Shown: in pieces, positions 32,604 to 41,610 of the stretch
Position numbering within the stretch: position 1 is the first letter of the stretch
How the letters are laid out: each line of letters begins with the position of its first letter
From: JAJYKC01 sp035545735
GTDB lineage: Bacteria; Acidobacteriota; Terriglobia; Bryobacterales; Bryobacteraceae
DNA: 64,000 nucleotides
Direction of reading: 5' to 3'
Assembly: GCA_035545735.1 (NCBI GenBank)
Contig: DASZXS010000017.1
Coordinates: 1 to 64,000, forward strand
Notes under the pieces: generated by a model
Databases searched by the model: none
The model's input: only the letters and a program-made list of their open reading frames with translations
Told to the model about the DNA's origin: nothing
Program-made: the position numbers and the translations under genes

Positions 32604-34520
32604 TTACCTCGGGCAGCCCTTCGCTTTAATCGCTCTCTCGGGAGCCGACTTGGCGGTCGCCGCGGCATCCGGCATCGCCACACCCTTCGGGACGATCCAG
32701 ATTTCAACGCGGCGGTTCTTCGCGCCGGCATCAGACCCGGCGGCCTGACCCTTGCGCTCGACTACCGACGTTTCGCAAGAACGGGTCTTGAATTCGGAGT
32801 CCTGCTTCGCACCGACCCAAGCCACTTTCACGCGGGAGAGTTCCAGACTCTGGCAAGTACCCTTGCCGGCAGTCAGGGTCGCGGCTGTATTGAGCACGCG
32901 TTCCTCATCGAGGTGACGCGCATGGCGGCCACGGCGTCCTTCCCGGGCGTCCTCATGTCCAATCAGGACGACGGTCGAATCAGGATCGGCAGCCATCTGC
33001 TTGTAGAGGTCTTCGAGAATGCGCTTGGCGCAGTTGTTCACGCGGGAGTTGTTCGGTCCAAAGATGATGTCGTCAAGCTGAGTGGCCTTCGGAGCCGGCG
33101 GAGCAACCTGAGGAGCCGGAGCGGGAGCCGCTTCCGCAGCCTTGACGGTCAGATCGACAGAGCAGTTGGCAGTCGCATTGCGGCCGTCCGTTACTGTCCC
33201 GTGAACCGTAACCTGCTTGGTGCTGCCAGCTTCGACGCTCACACCCTGCGAGCTGTACGATCCGGTCTGCTCGCCGGTGATGGAGCCTTCGGTAGCCGAC
33301 CAGCCATACCGCAGCGTGCCGCTGCAGTCAGAACCGGTGGCGGTAGCCGTGATCGTGCTGGAGTCGCCAACCGTGAGTTCGGTCGGGCTCGCGGAGCAAG
33401 CCAGCGTGGGAGCCTTGTATTCCTTGCCCTTGATTTCCAGGGTGCGGTCGGCGGCCAGCGCCGGAGCCTTCTTGTTCGCCCGGAGTTCCGGCTTCGTGTA
33501 GGTGGAGGTATCCGGCTCGACATGAACCGCGATGCTGAGGTTGCCGGAATCCGGCATCTTCACCGTCAGCTCAGGAGCGTTGGTGTTCTGGTCCTGACCG
33601 TTGACTGTCCACTTGTACTTGGGAGTGTGATTGCCAAAGTTGTCGGTAACCGGCAGTTTTACAGTTACGGTCTCGCCGGGGCACAAGGCGTCCGGGCCTT
33701 CTATTGCGGCCGGGACCGAGAAAGTATGTGTCAGAGGCGGCTCGCCCTTACCCAGGTACAGAGTGAAGCCCGCCGTGGCCTGATAACCGGGAATCGCCCC
33801 GCCTTCGGTCAGCGTCACCGTGTTCGGCGGCCCCTGGCGAGGCAGGCGGAAAGTCGGCGTCTGGATCACATTGCCGCGGACGTCCATGCGGAAGCCGAAA
33901 CGGTCATTGAATTTGACCTTAAAGCCGCCGCCATATTGGATAATCCCAACACCATAATTGAACGCCGTCTTCCAGCTATTTCCCAAAGCAATCGGACCGG
34001 CGGCGCCAAATAACGGGTTATTTGGATCGGAGGCCTGATCCTTGGCTTTCTGGGTCGGATAGAACTGATTGAGGCCGGCCTGGACCGTCACAAACGGACG
34101 GAACCGGTGTTCCTTCGACGTAAAATAGAGAATCGGGCCGATGGTGTACTGGCGCGAGCGCGCGCCGAAACAAACACTATTGCCATAGACTCCGGGCACA
34201 TTGGTCAGGCACACGTTATTGGTGCCATAGGCTTCAATGCTCTGCTCCAGGCCCACGTATTCCCAGAAATTCTCGTCGACCCGGACACCGAAGATCCCAC
34301 CATTTACGATGTTTACGCCGAGCGCGGCTCCATTTTGCTGGGTTGCTTGTTTTGTCGCAAAATCCTGATTGCCACCAAACAAATTGATTTCCACAATATC
34401 TTTGCCCGGCTGGGCAAAGCTTGGACTAGCAATCGCCAGGAATGCAAATGCCCCGGCGATAAGTGATATTCGCGAGTGACTCACTGAAATCCCTCCGCAA
34501 CTGAATTTTTGATTCTTCAT
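32604..34520 (-). CDS. OmpA-family outer-membrane protein with Ig-like middle domains
   Basis: 638 residues from the ATG at 34520; the track of a longer start is rejected because the signal peptide (about 14-37, SLIAGAFAFLAIASPSFA) then fits. The N-terminal part (about 40-250) has the alternating strands of an outer-membrane barrel (VEINLFGGNQDF, YTIGPILYF). Two beta-sandwich domains follow (about 270-370 and 370-465: GETVTVKLPVTDNFG, GDSSTITATATGSDCSGTLRYGW). A Pro/Ala linker leads to an OmpA C-terminal domain (about 495-620: VVLIGHEDAREG, HLDEERVLNTAATL, KNRRVEIWI) that should bind peptidoglycan. The OmpA motif is somewhat divergent. It ties the outer membrane to the wall. Confidence 0.85.
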   Translation of the reverse strand: MKNQKFSCGGISVSHSRISLIAGAFAFLAIASPSFAQPGKDIVEINLFGGNQDFATKQATQQNGAALGVNIVNGGIFGVRVDENFWEYVGLEQSIEAYGTNNVCLTNVPGVYGNSVCFGARSRQYTIGPILYFTSKEHRFRPFVTVQAGLNQFYPTQKAKDQASDPNNPLFGAAGPIALGNSWKTAFNYGVGIIQYGGGFKVKFNDRFGFRMDVRGNVIQTPTFRLPRQGPPNTVTLTEGGAIPGYQATAGFTLYLGKGEPPLTHTFSVPAAIEGPDALCPGETVTVKLPVTDNFGNHTPKYKWTVNGQDQNTNAPELTVKMPDSGNLSIAVHVEPDTSTYTKPELRANKKAPALAADRTLEIKGKEYKAPTLACSASPTELTVGDSSTITATATGSDCSGTLRYGWSATEGSITGEQTGSYSSQGVSVEAGSTKQVTVHGTVTDGRNATANCSVDLTVKAAEAAPAPAPQVAPPAPKATQLDDIIFGPNNSRVNNCAKRILEDLYKQMAADPDSTVVLIGHEDAREGRRGRHARHLDEERVLNTAATLTAGKGTCQSLELSRVKVAWVGAKQDSEFKTRSCETSVVERKGQAAGSDAGAKNRRVEIWIVPKGVAMPDAAATAKSAPERAIKAKGCPR

Positions 34521-34652
34521 TTGTAAACTAACCGCAAGAGCCAGTCTATCAAACAACCGGTCTCTTGAAAATCCCTTTTCTATGATACTCCAATTCGGTT
34601 CTCGGTTGTTTTCATGAATTTGAGGTGACCCCGCGTGACTTCCGGAGAACCC

Positions 34653-36740
34653 TTATCGTCCCGGGTGAGGGGGGTGATTCCGGGCCGCGGGCTGCTCACT
34701 TCTTGTAAAAACTCCGCGCGAGCGAGTCACCGCAAGCAGTTCGTCCGACCCTCCTATTCCCGCAATCAGGTGTTTCACCCACGCGCCGTCCAGACCGTCG
34801 CTATCGAACAACCTCCACGTATCGCCGCCATCCTCGCTTTGGAAGACGCGGCCGATCTGCGCCGCGAACAGCACGTTGGGTGAGGTGGGATCGAAAGCCA
34901 CAGAATTCATCCAGCCCTTCGACAGGCCCTTGGTGCAGTGCGTCCACGTGGCGCCGCCGTCACGGGATTGGAACAACCCGGAGGACGCCGCGGCGAACGA
35001 TTCCATCGGATCGGTGGGATGGAGGGCCACGTCATAGATTTCCACGTGTGACGCTTCCCCGGCCGGTATCTGCGCGTTCCGCCAGGTAGCGCCGCCATCC
35101 GGAGAAAGGTAAAGACCGGCTGACGTCACCGCCGCGAGGGCCGCGCTCCTTCCGCCGGCCACAAAGAGATGGAACACCGCGAGCCTTCGCCCCGCGCCCA
35201 GCGGCAACTCTTTCCAATACATACCTCCATCGAGGCTGGCGAACAGACCCGCGCTGGTAGCGGCAAGGAGCGTCTTCCCCTCCGCGCCGGTGTAGCGCAA
35301 AGCATAAATCTGGGCGGAGTTCTGGGGAAAGGAGATTCGCGGCGCCGGGCGGACGGCGGCCGTTCGCCGCACTCCCTTTCTCACGGAAGCCCTCTTAGCG
35401 GCAGCCTTGGTTTTCTCCGGCTCCAGATATGTCTTTGGCCGCGTCCAGACATTGCCGCCGTCGACGGACTTTAACAGGCCGTCGTAGCTTGCCGCCCAGA
35501 TCACCTTCGGATCGTCCGGCGAGATCGCGAACGTGATGATATTTTCCCCCAGCAAGCGGCGGTGGGTGGCCACCAGGGACCAGGCCTCGCCGCTCTCACT
35601 TCGGAACATTCCGCCAAAATCCCCGTCGTAGGCCGTCGTAGCAAAAAGGTTCGGCTTGGCTGGCGCCGCGGAGGACGATAAGGCAAATTGCGTAATATTG
35701 CGATTTACAAACCCCTGGTTCTTTGCCTGGAAAGTCTCGCCGCCATCCGTGCTCTTGATAATTCCGCTCGATTCGGTCGCCAGATAGAAGGTTTTGCCGT
35801 CGTGCGGATCGATCGCCATCGAGTTGATGGAGTGAGCCGACTTTTTCGTCCAGGTCAAGCCGCCATTCAAGGACTTCCACAGGCCTTCCGTGGTTCCCGC
35901 GTAGATGGTCTCGGCGTTTTGAGGGTCCTGGGCGATAATGTGAGTCCGGCGGTCCGTGCCTGGGATACCCTGCATTTTGGTCCACAACGCACCGCCGTTT
36001 CGCGTGCAGTAGATTCCGCTGCAAGCGCTGGCGAACACCCGGTCGGGTTGGACCGCGTCCACTCGAATCGAGAACACATCCGAGTCGTCGATAAGTCCGG
36101 TATGAACTGAGTGCCAGGTCTTCCCTCCATCGGCCGTTTTCCACGGAAGATGCGGAGTACCGGCATAGAGAATCTCCTTGTTCGCCGGATGGTACGCGAG
36201 AGAAACAATCCACTGCATCTCGGGGTTCGACAACGCCGAGATTCGCGTCCAGGTTTTTGAGCCGTCTTCGGTCCGCCAGACGCCTTCGTTCGTCCCCGCC
36301 GCAATCACATTCGAATCACCGGGCCAGATCGCCAGAGCATACACCGATTTGCCTTTCATGGCGTCGATCATCGCCCAGCTTTTGCCGGCGTCGTCGCTCC
36401 TGTAAACTCCCGCCCCGCCGGAAACGCCGTCCTTCGCATCCGCGGAAACCACGCCGACGTAGTAGACTCCGGGCTGCTTGGGGTCCATCGCGATCGAGTA
36501 AATGGAAGCTTTATACAGATGAGGAAAAGCAAGGGGCTCCCAAGTCTCCCCACTGTCATTGGAATGATAAAGCAGGGCGCTGCGCGTCCCGGCCAAAATC
36601 TCTTTTGGATTGAGTGGATCTACCGAAACAATTTGCACGCTGCCGCCGTAGGGTCCGGTGGCGCGCCACCCAGCCGGCATCAGGCTGGGGATGGAACAGG
36701 TGAAAAATAAGACAAGAAACGTACGGAATGATTTAGACAT
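34653..36740 (-). CDS. exported BNR/sortilin-like multi-repeat propeller protein
   Basis: 695 residues from the ATG at 36740; 144 further codons upstream read into the divergent ftcD gene and are rejected. A signal peptide (MSKSFRTFLVLFFTCSIPSLM) is followed by at least eight Asp-box repeats of the form S-x-D-x-G-x-x-W, such as SNDSGETWEPL, SDDAGKSWAMI, TADGGKTWHSV, SVDGGNVWTRP, SPDGGATWRNA, SRDGGATWTHC and SEDGGDTWRLF. This is a ten-bladed or double propeller like sortilin or Ycf48-related proteins. There are no catalytic residues visible. Probably extracellular binding or scaffold; function unknown. Confidence 0.8.
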   Translation of the reverse strand: MSKSFRTFLVLFFTCSIPSLMPAGWRATGPYGGSVQIVSVDPLNPKEILAGTRSALLYHSNDSGETWEPLAFPHLYKASIYSIAMDPKQPGVYYVGVVSADAKDGVSGGAGVYRSDDAGKSWAMIDAMKGKSVYALAIWPGDSNVIAAGTNEGVWRTEDGSKTWTRISALSNPEMQWIVSLAYHPANKEILYAGTPHLPWKTADGGKTWHSVHTGLIDDSDVFSIRVDAVQPDRVFASACSGIYCTRNGGALWTKMQGIPGTDRRTHIIAQDPQNAETIYAGTTEGLWKSLNGGLTWTKKSAHSINSMAIDPHDGKTFYLATESSGIIKSTDGGETFQAKNQGFVNRNITQFALSSSAAPAKPNLFATTAYDGDFGGMFRSESGEAWSLVATHRRLLGENIITFAISPDDPKVIWAASYDGLLKSVDGGNVWTRPKTYLEPEKTKAAAKRASVRKGVRRTAAVRPAPRISFPQNSAQIYALRYTGAEGKTLLAATSAGLFASLDGGMYWKELPLGAGRRLAVFHLFVAGGRSAALAAVTSAGLYLSPDGGATWRNAQIPAGEASHVEIYDVALHPTDPMESFAAASSGLFQSRDGGATWTHCTKGLSKGWMNSVAFDPTSPNVLFAAQIGRVFQSEDGGDTWRLFDSDGLDGAWVKHLIAGIGGSDELLAVTRSRGVFTRSEQPAARNHPPHPGR

Positions 36741-36806
36741 CACTATTTGCGAAGCTAGCACGAAACGGACCGAACCGCGCGGGTTGCGCCCGTGTGATAA
36801 TCGCGG

Positions 36807-37703
36807 TTGTTGGCTGGCATCCCTCTGGTTGAGTGCGTTCCCAATTTTTCCGAAGGCCGGGACTGGCCGAAAATCGACGCCATCGCGGCTGAGATTGCGC
36901 AGGGCGGTGCCGCCGTTTTGCGGGTCGAGGCCGATGCCGATCATAACCGCTCGGTGATCACCTTCGCCGGGGATCCCCGGGCTGTGAGTGAATCCGCCTT
37001 CCGCGCGGTCGCAAAAGCGGCCGAAGTCATCGACCTGCGGCTGCATCGCGGCATGCATCCCCGCGCCGGGGCGGCGGACGTCATCCCGTTTGTACCCATT
37101 TCCGGCATTTCCCTCGCCGAATGCGCTGAAATTGCGCATCAGGTCGGCGCGCGCATCTGGACTTCGCTCCAAATTCCGGTCTATTTCTATGAAGCGGCGG
37201 CCTTACGCCCGGAAGCGGAGCGCCTGGAAAACGTGCGTCGCGGGCAATTCGAGGGCTTGCAGATGATCCCGGATCTCGGCGGGCCCGCCCTCCATCCATC
37301 GGCGGGCGCAGCGATCGTGGGAGCGCGCCGGCTCCTGGTGGCCTTCAACATTAACCTGAACACGGCGGATCCCGGCGTGGCCCGGAGGATTGCGGCCAGG
37401 GTACGCGCCGCCGGAGGAGGCCTTCCTCACGTCAAAGCCCTGGGGATTTTCCTCCCCTCGCGCAACCTGGCGCAAGTCTCCATGAACCTGACCGACACGG
37501 ACATCACCTCCCCGCAGCAGGCGTTTGACGCCGTCGAAGCCGAGGCCAGGAACGAAGGGGTTTCGATCCGCAACACCGAGTTAATCGGACTAATCCCGGA
37601 ATCGGCCGTTACTCCGCTCGGCGCGGCATTTCGCCTCTGCGAGGACTTTGGCGACCATCGGATTCTGGAGCGCCGCCTGAAAACCGTACCCCGGCTACCA
37701 TAG
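36807..37703 (+). CDS. ftcD: glutamate formimidoyltransferase
   Basis: 298 residues starting at TTG 36807 (TTG at 36810 is equally possible; there is no in-frame ATG). The formiminotransferase N-terminal motif VECVPNFSEGRDW is followed by ADHNRSVITFAG, LRLHRGMHPRAGAADVIPFVPI, with the catalytic His, and later FNINLNTADPGVARRIA. Only the formiminotransferase part is present, without the cyclodeaminase domain of animal FTCD. It transfers the formimino group from formiminoglutamate (histidine breakdown) to tetrahydrofolate. No other hut gene is seen; it is followed by lipA after 7 bp. Confidence 0.92.
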   Translation: MLAGIPLVECVPNFSEGRDWPKIDAIAAEIAQGGAAVLRVEADADHNRSVITFAGDPRAVSESAFRAVAKAAEVIDLRLHRGMHPRAGAADVIPFVPISGISLAECAEIAHQVGARIWTSLQIPVYFYEAAALRPEAERLENVRRGQFEGLQMIPDLGGPALHPSAGAAIVGARRLLVAFNINLNTADPGVARRIAARVRAAGGGLPHVKALGIFLPSRNLAQVSMNLTDTDITSPQQAFDAVEAEARNEGVSIRNTELIGLIPESAVTPLGAAFRLCEDFGDHRILERRLKTVPRLP

Positions 37704-37710
37704 GAATAGA

Positions 37711-38592
37711 GTGCTGGTTACAATCCAACAATCCCCACAGCGGCCTTCCTGGCTGCGCGCCCCGGCGCCGGTTGGCGAGAATTACCGGGAGTTGAAAGGG
37801 CTGGTGAAACAGCTTTCTCTCCATACGGTGTGCGAAAGCGCGGCCTGCCCCAACATCGGGGAATGCTGGAACCGGCGGACCGCGACGTTCATGATCCTCG
37901 GAAATTTCTGCACGCGGCGCTGCGGATTTTGCGCCGTACAGAAGGGCGCTCCGCTCGAAGTGGATTACGATGAGCCGCGCCGGGTCGCGGAGGCGTGCGA
38001 AGCACTGGGCCTCAAATATGCGGTGATCACCAGCGTCAACCGGGACGACCGCAAGGACGGAGGCGCGGAACTCTTCGCGATGACCATAGAAGCCATTCGC
38101 GGCCGTATTGCGGGCTGCAAGGTGGAGGTTCTGGTCCCCGATTTTCAAGGGTCCCACGCCGCCATGGAAATCGTGATGAACGCACACCCCGACGTGCTGA
38201 ATCACAATACCGAAACGGTTCCCCGGCTCTACCGGCAGGTGAGGCTCGGTGCGCGCTACGAACGCTCGCTCGATATGCTCGCCTACGCCAGGCAAATTCG
38301 TCCGCACACCCCGACGAAGTCGGGGCTGATGCTGGGATTGGGGGAGACGCTGGACGAAGTGAGGCAGGTGATGCGCGACTTAAGGGCGCATCACGTGGAT
38401 ATTCTCACGCTAGGGCAATATCTGCGGCCCTCCGCCAAGCATCTGCCGATTATCCGCTACGTGCCAGCGGAGGAGTTTGAAGAGTTGAAGCGCGAGGGTT
38501 ATGCCATGGGCTTCTCGCACGTCGAATCGGGCCCGCTGGTGCGCAGTTCCTATCACGCTCGCGACGCGGTAGAGCCCGCTCCAACTCTTTGA
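37711..38592 (+). CDS. lipA: lipoyl synthase LipA
   Basis: 293 residues from a GTG at 37711. The auxiliary 4Fe-4S cluster is held by C41, C46 and C52 (TVCESAACPNIGECW), and the radical-SAM cluster by C67, C71 and C74 (FCTRRCGFC). GAPLEVDYDEPRRVA, VPDFQGS, NHNTETVPRLY and KSGLMLGLGE are standard LipA blocks, and the conserved C-terminal R-S-S-Y is present. It inserts two sulfur atoms into octanoyl groups on E2 and GcvH proteins. Its stop overlaps the next gene's start (TTGA). Confidence 0.96.
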   Translation: MLVTIQQSPQRPSWLRAPAPVGENYRELKGLVKQLSLHTVCESAACPNIGECWNRRTATFMILGNFCTRRCGFCAVQKGAPLEVDYDEPRRVAEACEALGLKYAVITSVNRDDRKDGGAELFAMTIEAIRGRIAGCKVEVLVPDFQGSHAAMEIVMNAHPDVLNHNTETVPRLYRQVRLGARYERSLDMLAYARQIRPHTPTKSGLMLGLGETLDEVRQVMRDLRAHHVDILTLGQYLRPSAKHLPIIRYVPAEEFEELKREGYAMGFSHVESGPLVRSSYHARDAVEPAPTL

Positions 38593-39554
38593 CCGGCCCC
38601 CGCGAAGTGTCGCCCGGGGTTTATTGCCTGGAACTGCCTCTGCCCTGGGAGATCAAAACCGTAAACACGTACCTGGCGCCGCTCGCGGACGGCTATCTGC
38701 TGGTTGATTCAGGCGCGGGAACGGAAGCCTGTTTTGACGCGCTGCGCGACTCACTCCTTTCCGTGGGCGTGCGTCTCGACGAGTTGCGGGGGATTTTCCT
38801 CACTCATTTTCATCCCGATCACACCGGGTTGGCCGCGCGCATCCAGAGCATTTCCGGCGCGAAGATTTGGATGCATCCGGCGGAGGCGGAGAACCTCCGC
38901 GCGATGAGCGATCCGGCGAAGTGGCTGGAGGCGAAGGAGACCGAGCTAACCATCGCCGGCGTACCGGCCGGCATCCAGCGGCAAATGGGGACGGTTTTTT
39001 CCGCCCTGCGGCTGAGCTACCTGGAAGTCCATCCCACGGAAGCGGTGCGGGGCGGCGAGATCGTCCGTTCGCTGATCGGCCCGCTGACTGTCGTCTGGAC
39101 GCCGGGTCATTCACGCGGCCATGTTTGTCTGCATCAGAAAGAACGGCGGCTGTTCTTCTCCGGCGACCACATCCTTCCCGGCATCACCCCGAACATCCCG
39201 TGGGTGGATGGACACGACACGTTGGGCGACTATCTGGATTCCCTGCGCCACATCGAAACCCTTCCGATAGATCTGGTGTTGCCAGCGCACGGACTCCCGT
39301 TTTCCGGCCACCGCGAATGGATCGGTGAAACCGTGCGTCACCACCGCGACCGCTGCCGGGAAATCCGGGAGCTTCTGACGGGGCAGGCGCAAACGGCGCA
39401 TGAGATCGCTTGTTTGGTCTGGAAACGGGAGACGGACCCGCTGCACCACTTTTTCGCCGCGATGGAGGCGATGGCGCACCTGGAGCACATGTACCGCCTT
39501 GGCGAGGTATCGTTTCATCTCAACGCGGGCGCGAGGAAATGGGAGATCGCCTAG
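38589..39554 (+). CDS. metallo-beta-lactamase-fold hydrolase
   Basis: 321 residues from a TTG at 38589 overlapping the lipA stop. The dinuclear metal motif HFHPDHTG is intact; further metal ligands are in WTPGHSRGH, FSGDHILPG and PAHGLPF. The C-terminal 70 residues form a small helical, winged-helix-like domain (EIRELLTGQAQTAHEIA, HMYRLGEVSFHL), as in the LACTB2-like subgroup, which acts on RNA or thioesters. Substrate unknown. Coupling to lipA suggests co-regulation, not necessarily a shared pathway. It converges with the methyltransferase gene, 4 bp overlapping. Confidence 0.87.
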   Translation: MTGPREVSPGVYCLELPLPWEIKTVNTYLAPLADGYLLVDSGAGTEACFDALRDSLLSVGVRLDELRGIFLTHFHPDHTGLAARIQSISGAKIWMHPAEAENLRAMSDPAKWLEAKETELTIAGVPAGIQRQMGTVFSALRLSYLEVHPTEAVRGGEIVRSLIGPLTVVWTPGHSRGHVCLHQKERRLFFSGDHILPGITPNIPWVDGHDTLGDYLDSLRHIETLPIDLVLPAHGLPFSGHREWIGETVRHHRDRCREIRELLTGQAQTAHEIACLVWKRETDPLHHFFAAMEAMAHLEHMYRLGEVSFHLNAGARKWEIA

Positions 39555-41023
39555 CCGTTTGACGCGGGCAGTCTCAAGCTGGCGATTTCCAGAAATCCGG
39601 CCGAGATGAGCATCTGCACCATCCGGGCGAACTCCGGCCCCGAAGCGTGAGAAGGAACCGCACCGCGCGCCTTGAGAGTTTCGAGCGCATCCCGAACCGT
39701 GGCATTTCCGTCACACAATTCCAGCAGCATCGATACCCACGGCGGGCATCCCTCTTCGAGTGGAAATGGATCCCCGGTGACAAGGGTGGCCGAGGTCTGC
39801 ACCCAGCGCTTCTTTTCGAGCGCATGGGTCTTCCGCAGGCGCACACCTGGCGCGGCGGTCAGCCGTTCGCGCATCAGGCGGCCATCAAACCCGGGCTCGC
39901 GGACCATCGCCTCCCACCGCAGGGTCCATTCGAGCATCGGCCCGCGGACCGTGGAGCATTTCCGGAGAATCGTGAACACGGGACGCGGAGACGAGCGGCG
40001 CTGAAGCGCGATCGAGCACAACGCAAAACTGTGAATGCCAGCATCGAATGCACGCCGTACGGCAGCTTCCGCGCGATAGAACGAGTCGAGTTCTATCCTG
40101 CGCCGCGCTACGGCAAAGACATCGAAGTCGCTTTCCTGTTCACCCAGCATCGCGCGCACACGGGCCTCGATGGAAATGTCGCGGCGCTCGGCGAAGGCGG
40201 CGGTCAAATAACAATGCCCACCGGGCCGGAGCGCGCCCGGAACGCCCTCGATAATGCCGCGCGTCACGCGCTCTCCATCCAGGCCGCCGTCGCGAAAAAC
40301 GTGTGTCGTCTCTCCGGAAGGCACGTAGGGCGGATGCGCCACAATGCGGTCGAACAGTCGGCCGGTCACCGGTTCGTACAGGTCGCCGGTGAGCAGCTCA
40401 ACGTTAGAGATTCCGTTCAGCTCCGCGGACCAGGCGGCGAATTTGGCGCAGCGCTCCAAAAGATCGCAGCCACAAGCGCGTTTCGCGTACCCGCGCGCGG
40501 CCATCAGGGCCGAGATCCCCGCACCGGAACACAGGTCGAGAAAATCGTCGCACGGCGACACCGGCAGCGCGGAGAGATAATCGTACGCGTTGGGTGTAAT
40601 CGCCAGATAAACGGCGTCGGTGCGCGGAAGGTTGCCGCGGCCCGTTTCGGGCTCCCAATCGCGGTCCGACGCGATATATAGCCCGTACAGGGGATACAGC
40701 ATCACCGTGCCCAGCAGCGCGCCCGGATCGGACGGTGCGGCGCGCAACAGCCCGAACTCCTGGAGCAGTGCGGCGCCCTCCACGCCGAGCCGCTCTTCCA
40801 CCAGCTTGGCCGGGGCGGGCTCACGGTCGAGAAAAAGATGAGTAAGAACCGAGGAGGGAGTGTCGAGTTTTTCGAAATCGCGCGAGATGCCGGGCGATTT
40901 CAGCTCACCCAGATTGGCGACGTTTAGGCGGGAGAACAGGTCGCGCTCGGTAAAGCCGCCGTCTTCCAAAAACGACCGGAGCGCGCGGAACCGTTCGGGC
41001 GCGCGGCGCACCAGAGGGATCAA
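39551..41023 (-). CDS. large class I methyltransferase of uncertain target (N5-glutamine/N6-adenine-like core)
   Basis: 490 residues from a TTG at 41023 that overlaps the pncA stop (TTGA) and has GGGAGGG about 6 nt upstream. A helical N-terminus (1-160) precedes a Rossmann domain: CDDFLDLCSGAGISALMAA (motif I), ACGCDLLERC, then IVAHPPYVPSG, where most relatives have N-P-P-Y but this has H-P-P-Y. The domain resembles small-molecule, PrmC- or RsmC-like methyltransferases. The last 180 residues have no recognised motif, with a winged-helix-like C-terminal part (ALETLKARGAVP, ARMVQMLISAGF). Third gene of a pncB-pncA-methyltransferase unit. Function not known. Confidence 0.75.
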   Translation of the reverse strand: MIPLVRRAPERFRALRSFLEDGGFTERDLFSRLNVANLGELKSPGISRDFEKLDTPSSVLTHLFLDREPAPAKLVEERLGVEGAALLQEFGLLRAAPSDPGALLGTVMLYPLYGLYIASDRDWEPETGRGNLPRTDAVYLAITPNAYDYLSALPVSPCDDFLDLCSGAGISALMAARGYAKRACGCDLLERCAKFAAWSAELNGISNVELLTGDLYEPVTGRLFDRIVAHPPYVPSGETTHVFRDGGLDGERVTRGIIEGVPGALRPGGHCYLTAAFAERRDISIEARVRAMLGEQESDFDVFAVARRRIELDSFYRAEAAVRRAFDAGIHSFALCSIALQRRSSPRPVFTILRKCSTVRGPMLEWTLRWEAMVREPGFDGRLMRERLTAAPGVRLRKTHALEKKRWVQTSATLVTGDPFPLEEGCPPWVSMLLELCDGNATVRDALETLKARGAVPSHASGPEFARMVQMLISAGFLEIASLRLPASNG

Positions 41024-41610
41024 CCGGCCCTCCCGCACACCTCGCTCAGGGAAACGACGGCCCCGCCTGCCGCGCGGAAATCCGCCAGCGTCCGCGCTCC
41101 CACAGCGCCGTCCAACGGCCGCACGGCGTCTTCGACGATCTCGACGCGCTTCCCGGTTTTCAACAATTCCAGGGCGGCGATCCTGACGCAAATTTCCGTG
41201 ACCACTCCGTAGACGACGAAACCATCGGCGGCGAATTCAGCCAGGAGGCCCGGAAGATTCTCATTGGTGAACGCGTCCAGCGTCTGTTTTTCCAGCAAAA
41301 TCTGTTTTGCCCCGGCGAGCGGTATGCTCCGCCGGCGGCTCGGGAACAGCACCGTTTCGCCGAGAAGAGTCGAGACCGGTTTCCGCTGCCCCAGGGCACC
41401 GGCGACGCAGTGGTGCGGCCACAGTTTGAATTCCGGATCGTCTTCCGCGTGGGCGTCCATCGTGGAGATGAGCGGAATCCCGCGTTCTCCCGCAAGCCTG
41501 TTCAGCGCCGCGACCGCCGGGAGAATCTCTTCGGCGCCCGGGACGTAGAGGGCGCCCCCTGCCGATACAAAATCGAGCTGCGTATCGATATCGAAAAATA
41601 CCGCTCTCAT
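41020..41610 (-). CDS. pncA: nicotinamidase / isochorismatase-family cysteine hydrolase
   Basis: 196 residues from the ATG at 41610, which overlaps the pncB stop (ATGA). The catalytic triad is visible: Asp9 in FDIDTQLDF, the Lys in LLEKQTLDAF, and the Cys in YGVVTEICVRIA. Metal-ligand residues are in TMDAHAEDDPEF and LWPHHC. The enzyme deamidates nicotinamide to nicotinate, the substrate for the adjacent nicotinate phosphoribosyltransferase, so the two genes form the Preiss-Handler salvage branch of NAD synthesis. Codons upstream of 41610 in this frame belong to a shadow of pncB. Confidence 0.9.
   Translation of the reverse strand: MRAVFFDIDTQLDFVSAGGALYVPGAEEILPAVAALNRLAGERGIPLISTMDAHAEDDPEFKLWPHHCVAGALGQRKPVSTLLGETVLFPSRRRSIPLAGAKQILLEKQTLDAFTNENLPGLLAEFAADGFVVYGVVTEICVRIAALELLKTGKRVEIVEDAVRPLDGAVGARTLADFRAAGGAVVSLSEVCGRAG

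Noticed and set aside
32262..34013. 583-codon plus-strand open frame
   Set aside because: Spans the padR promoter, a terminator and the antisense of the OmpA gene; not plausible as a gene.
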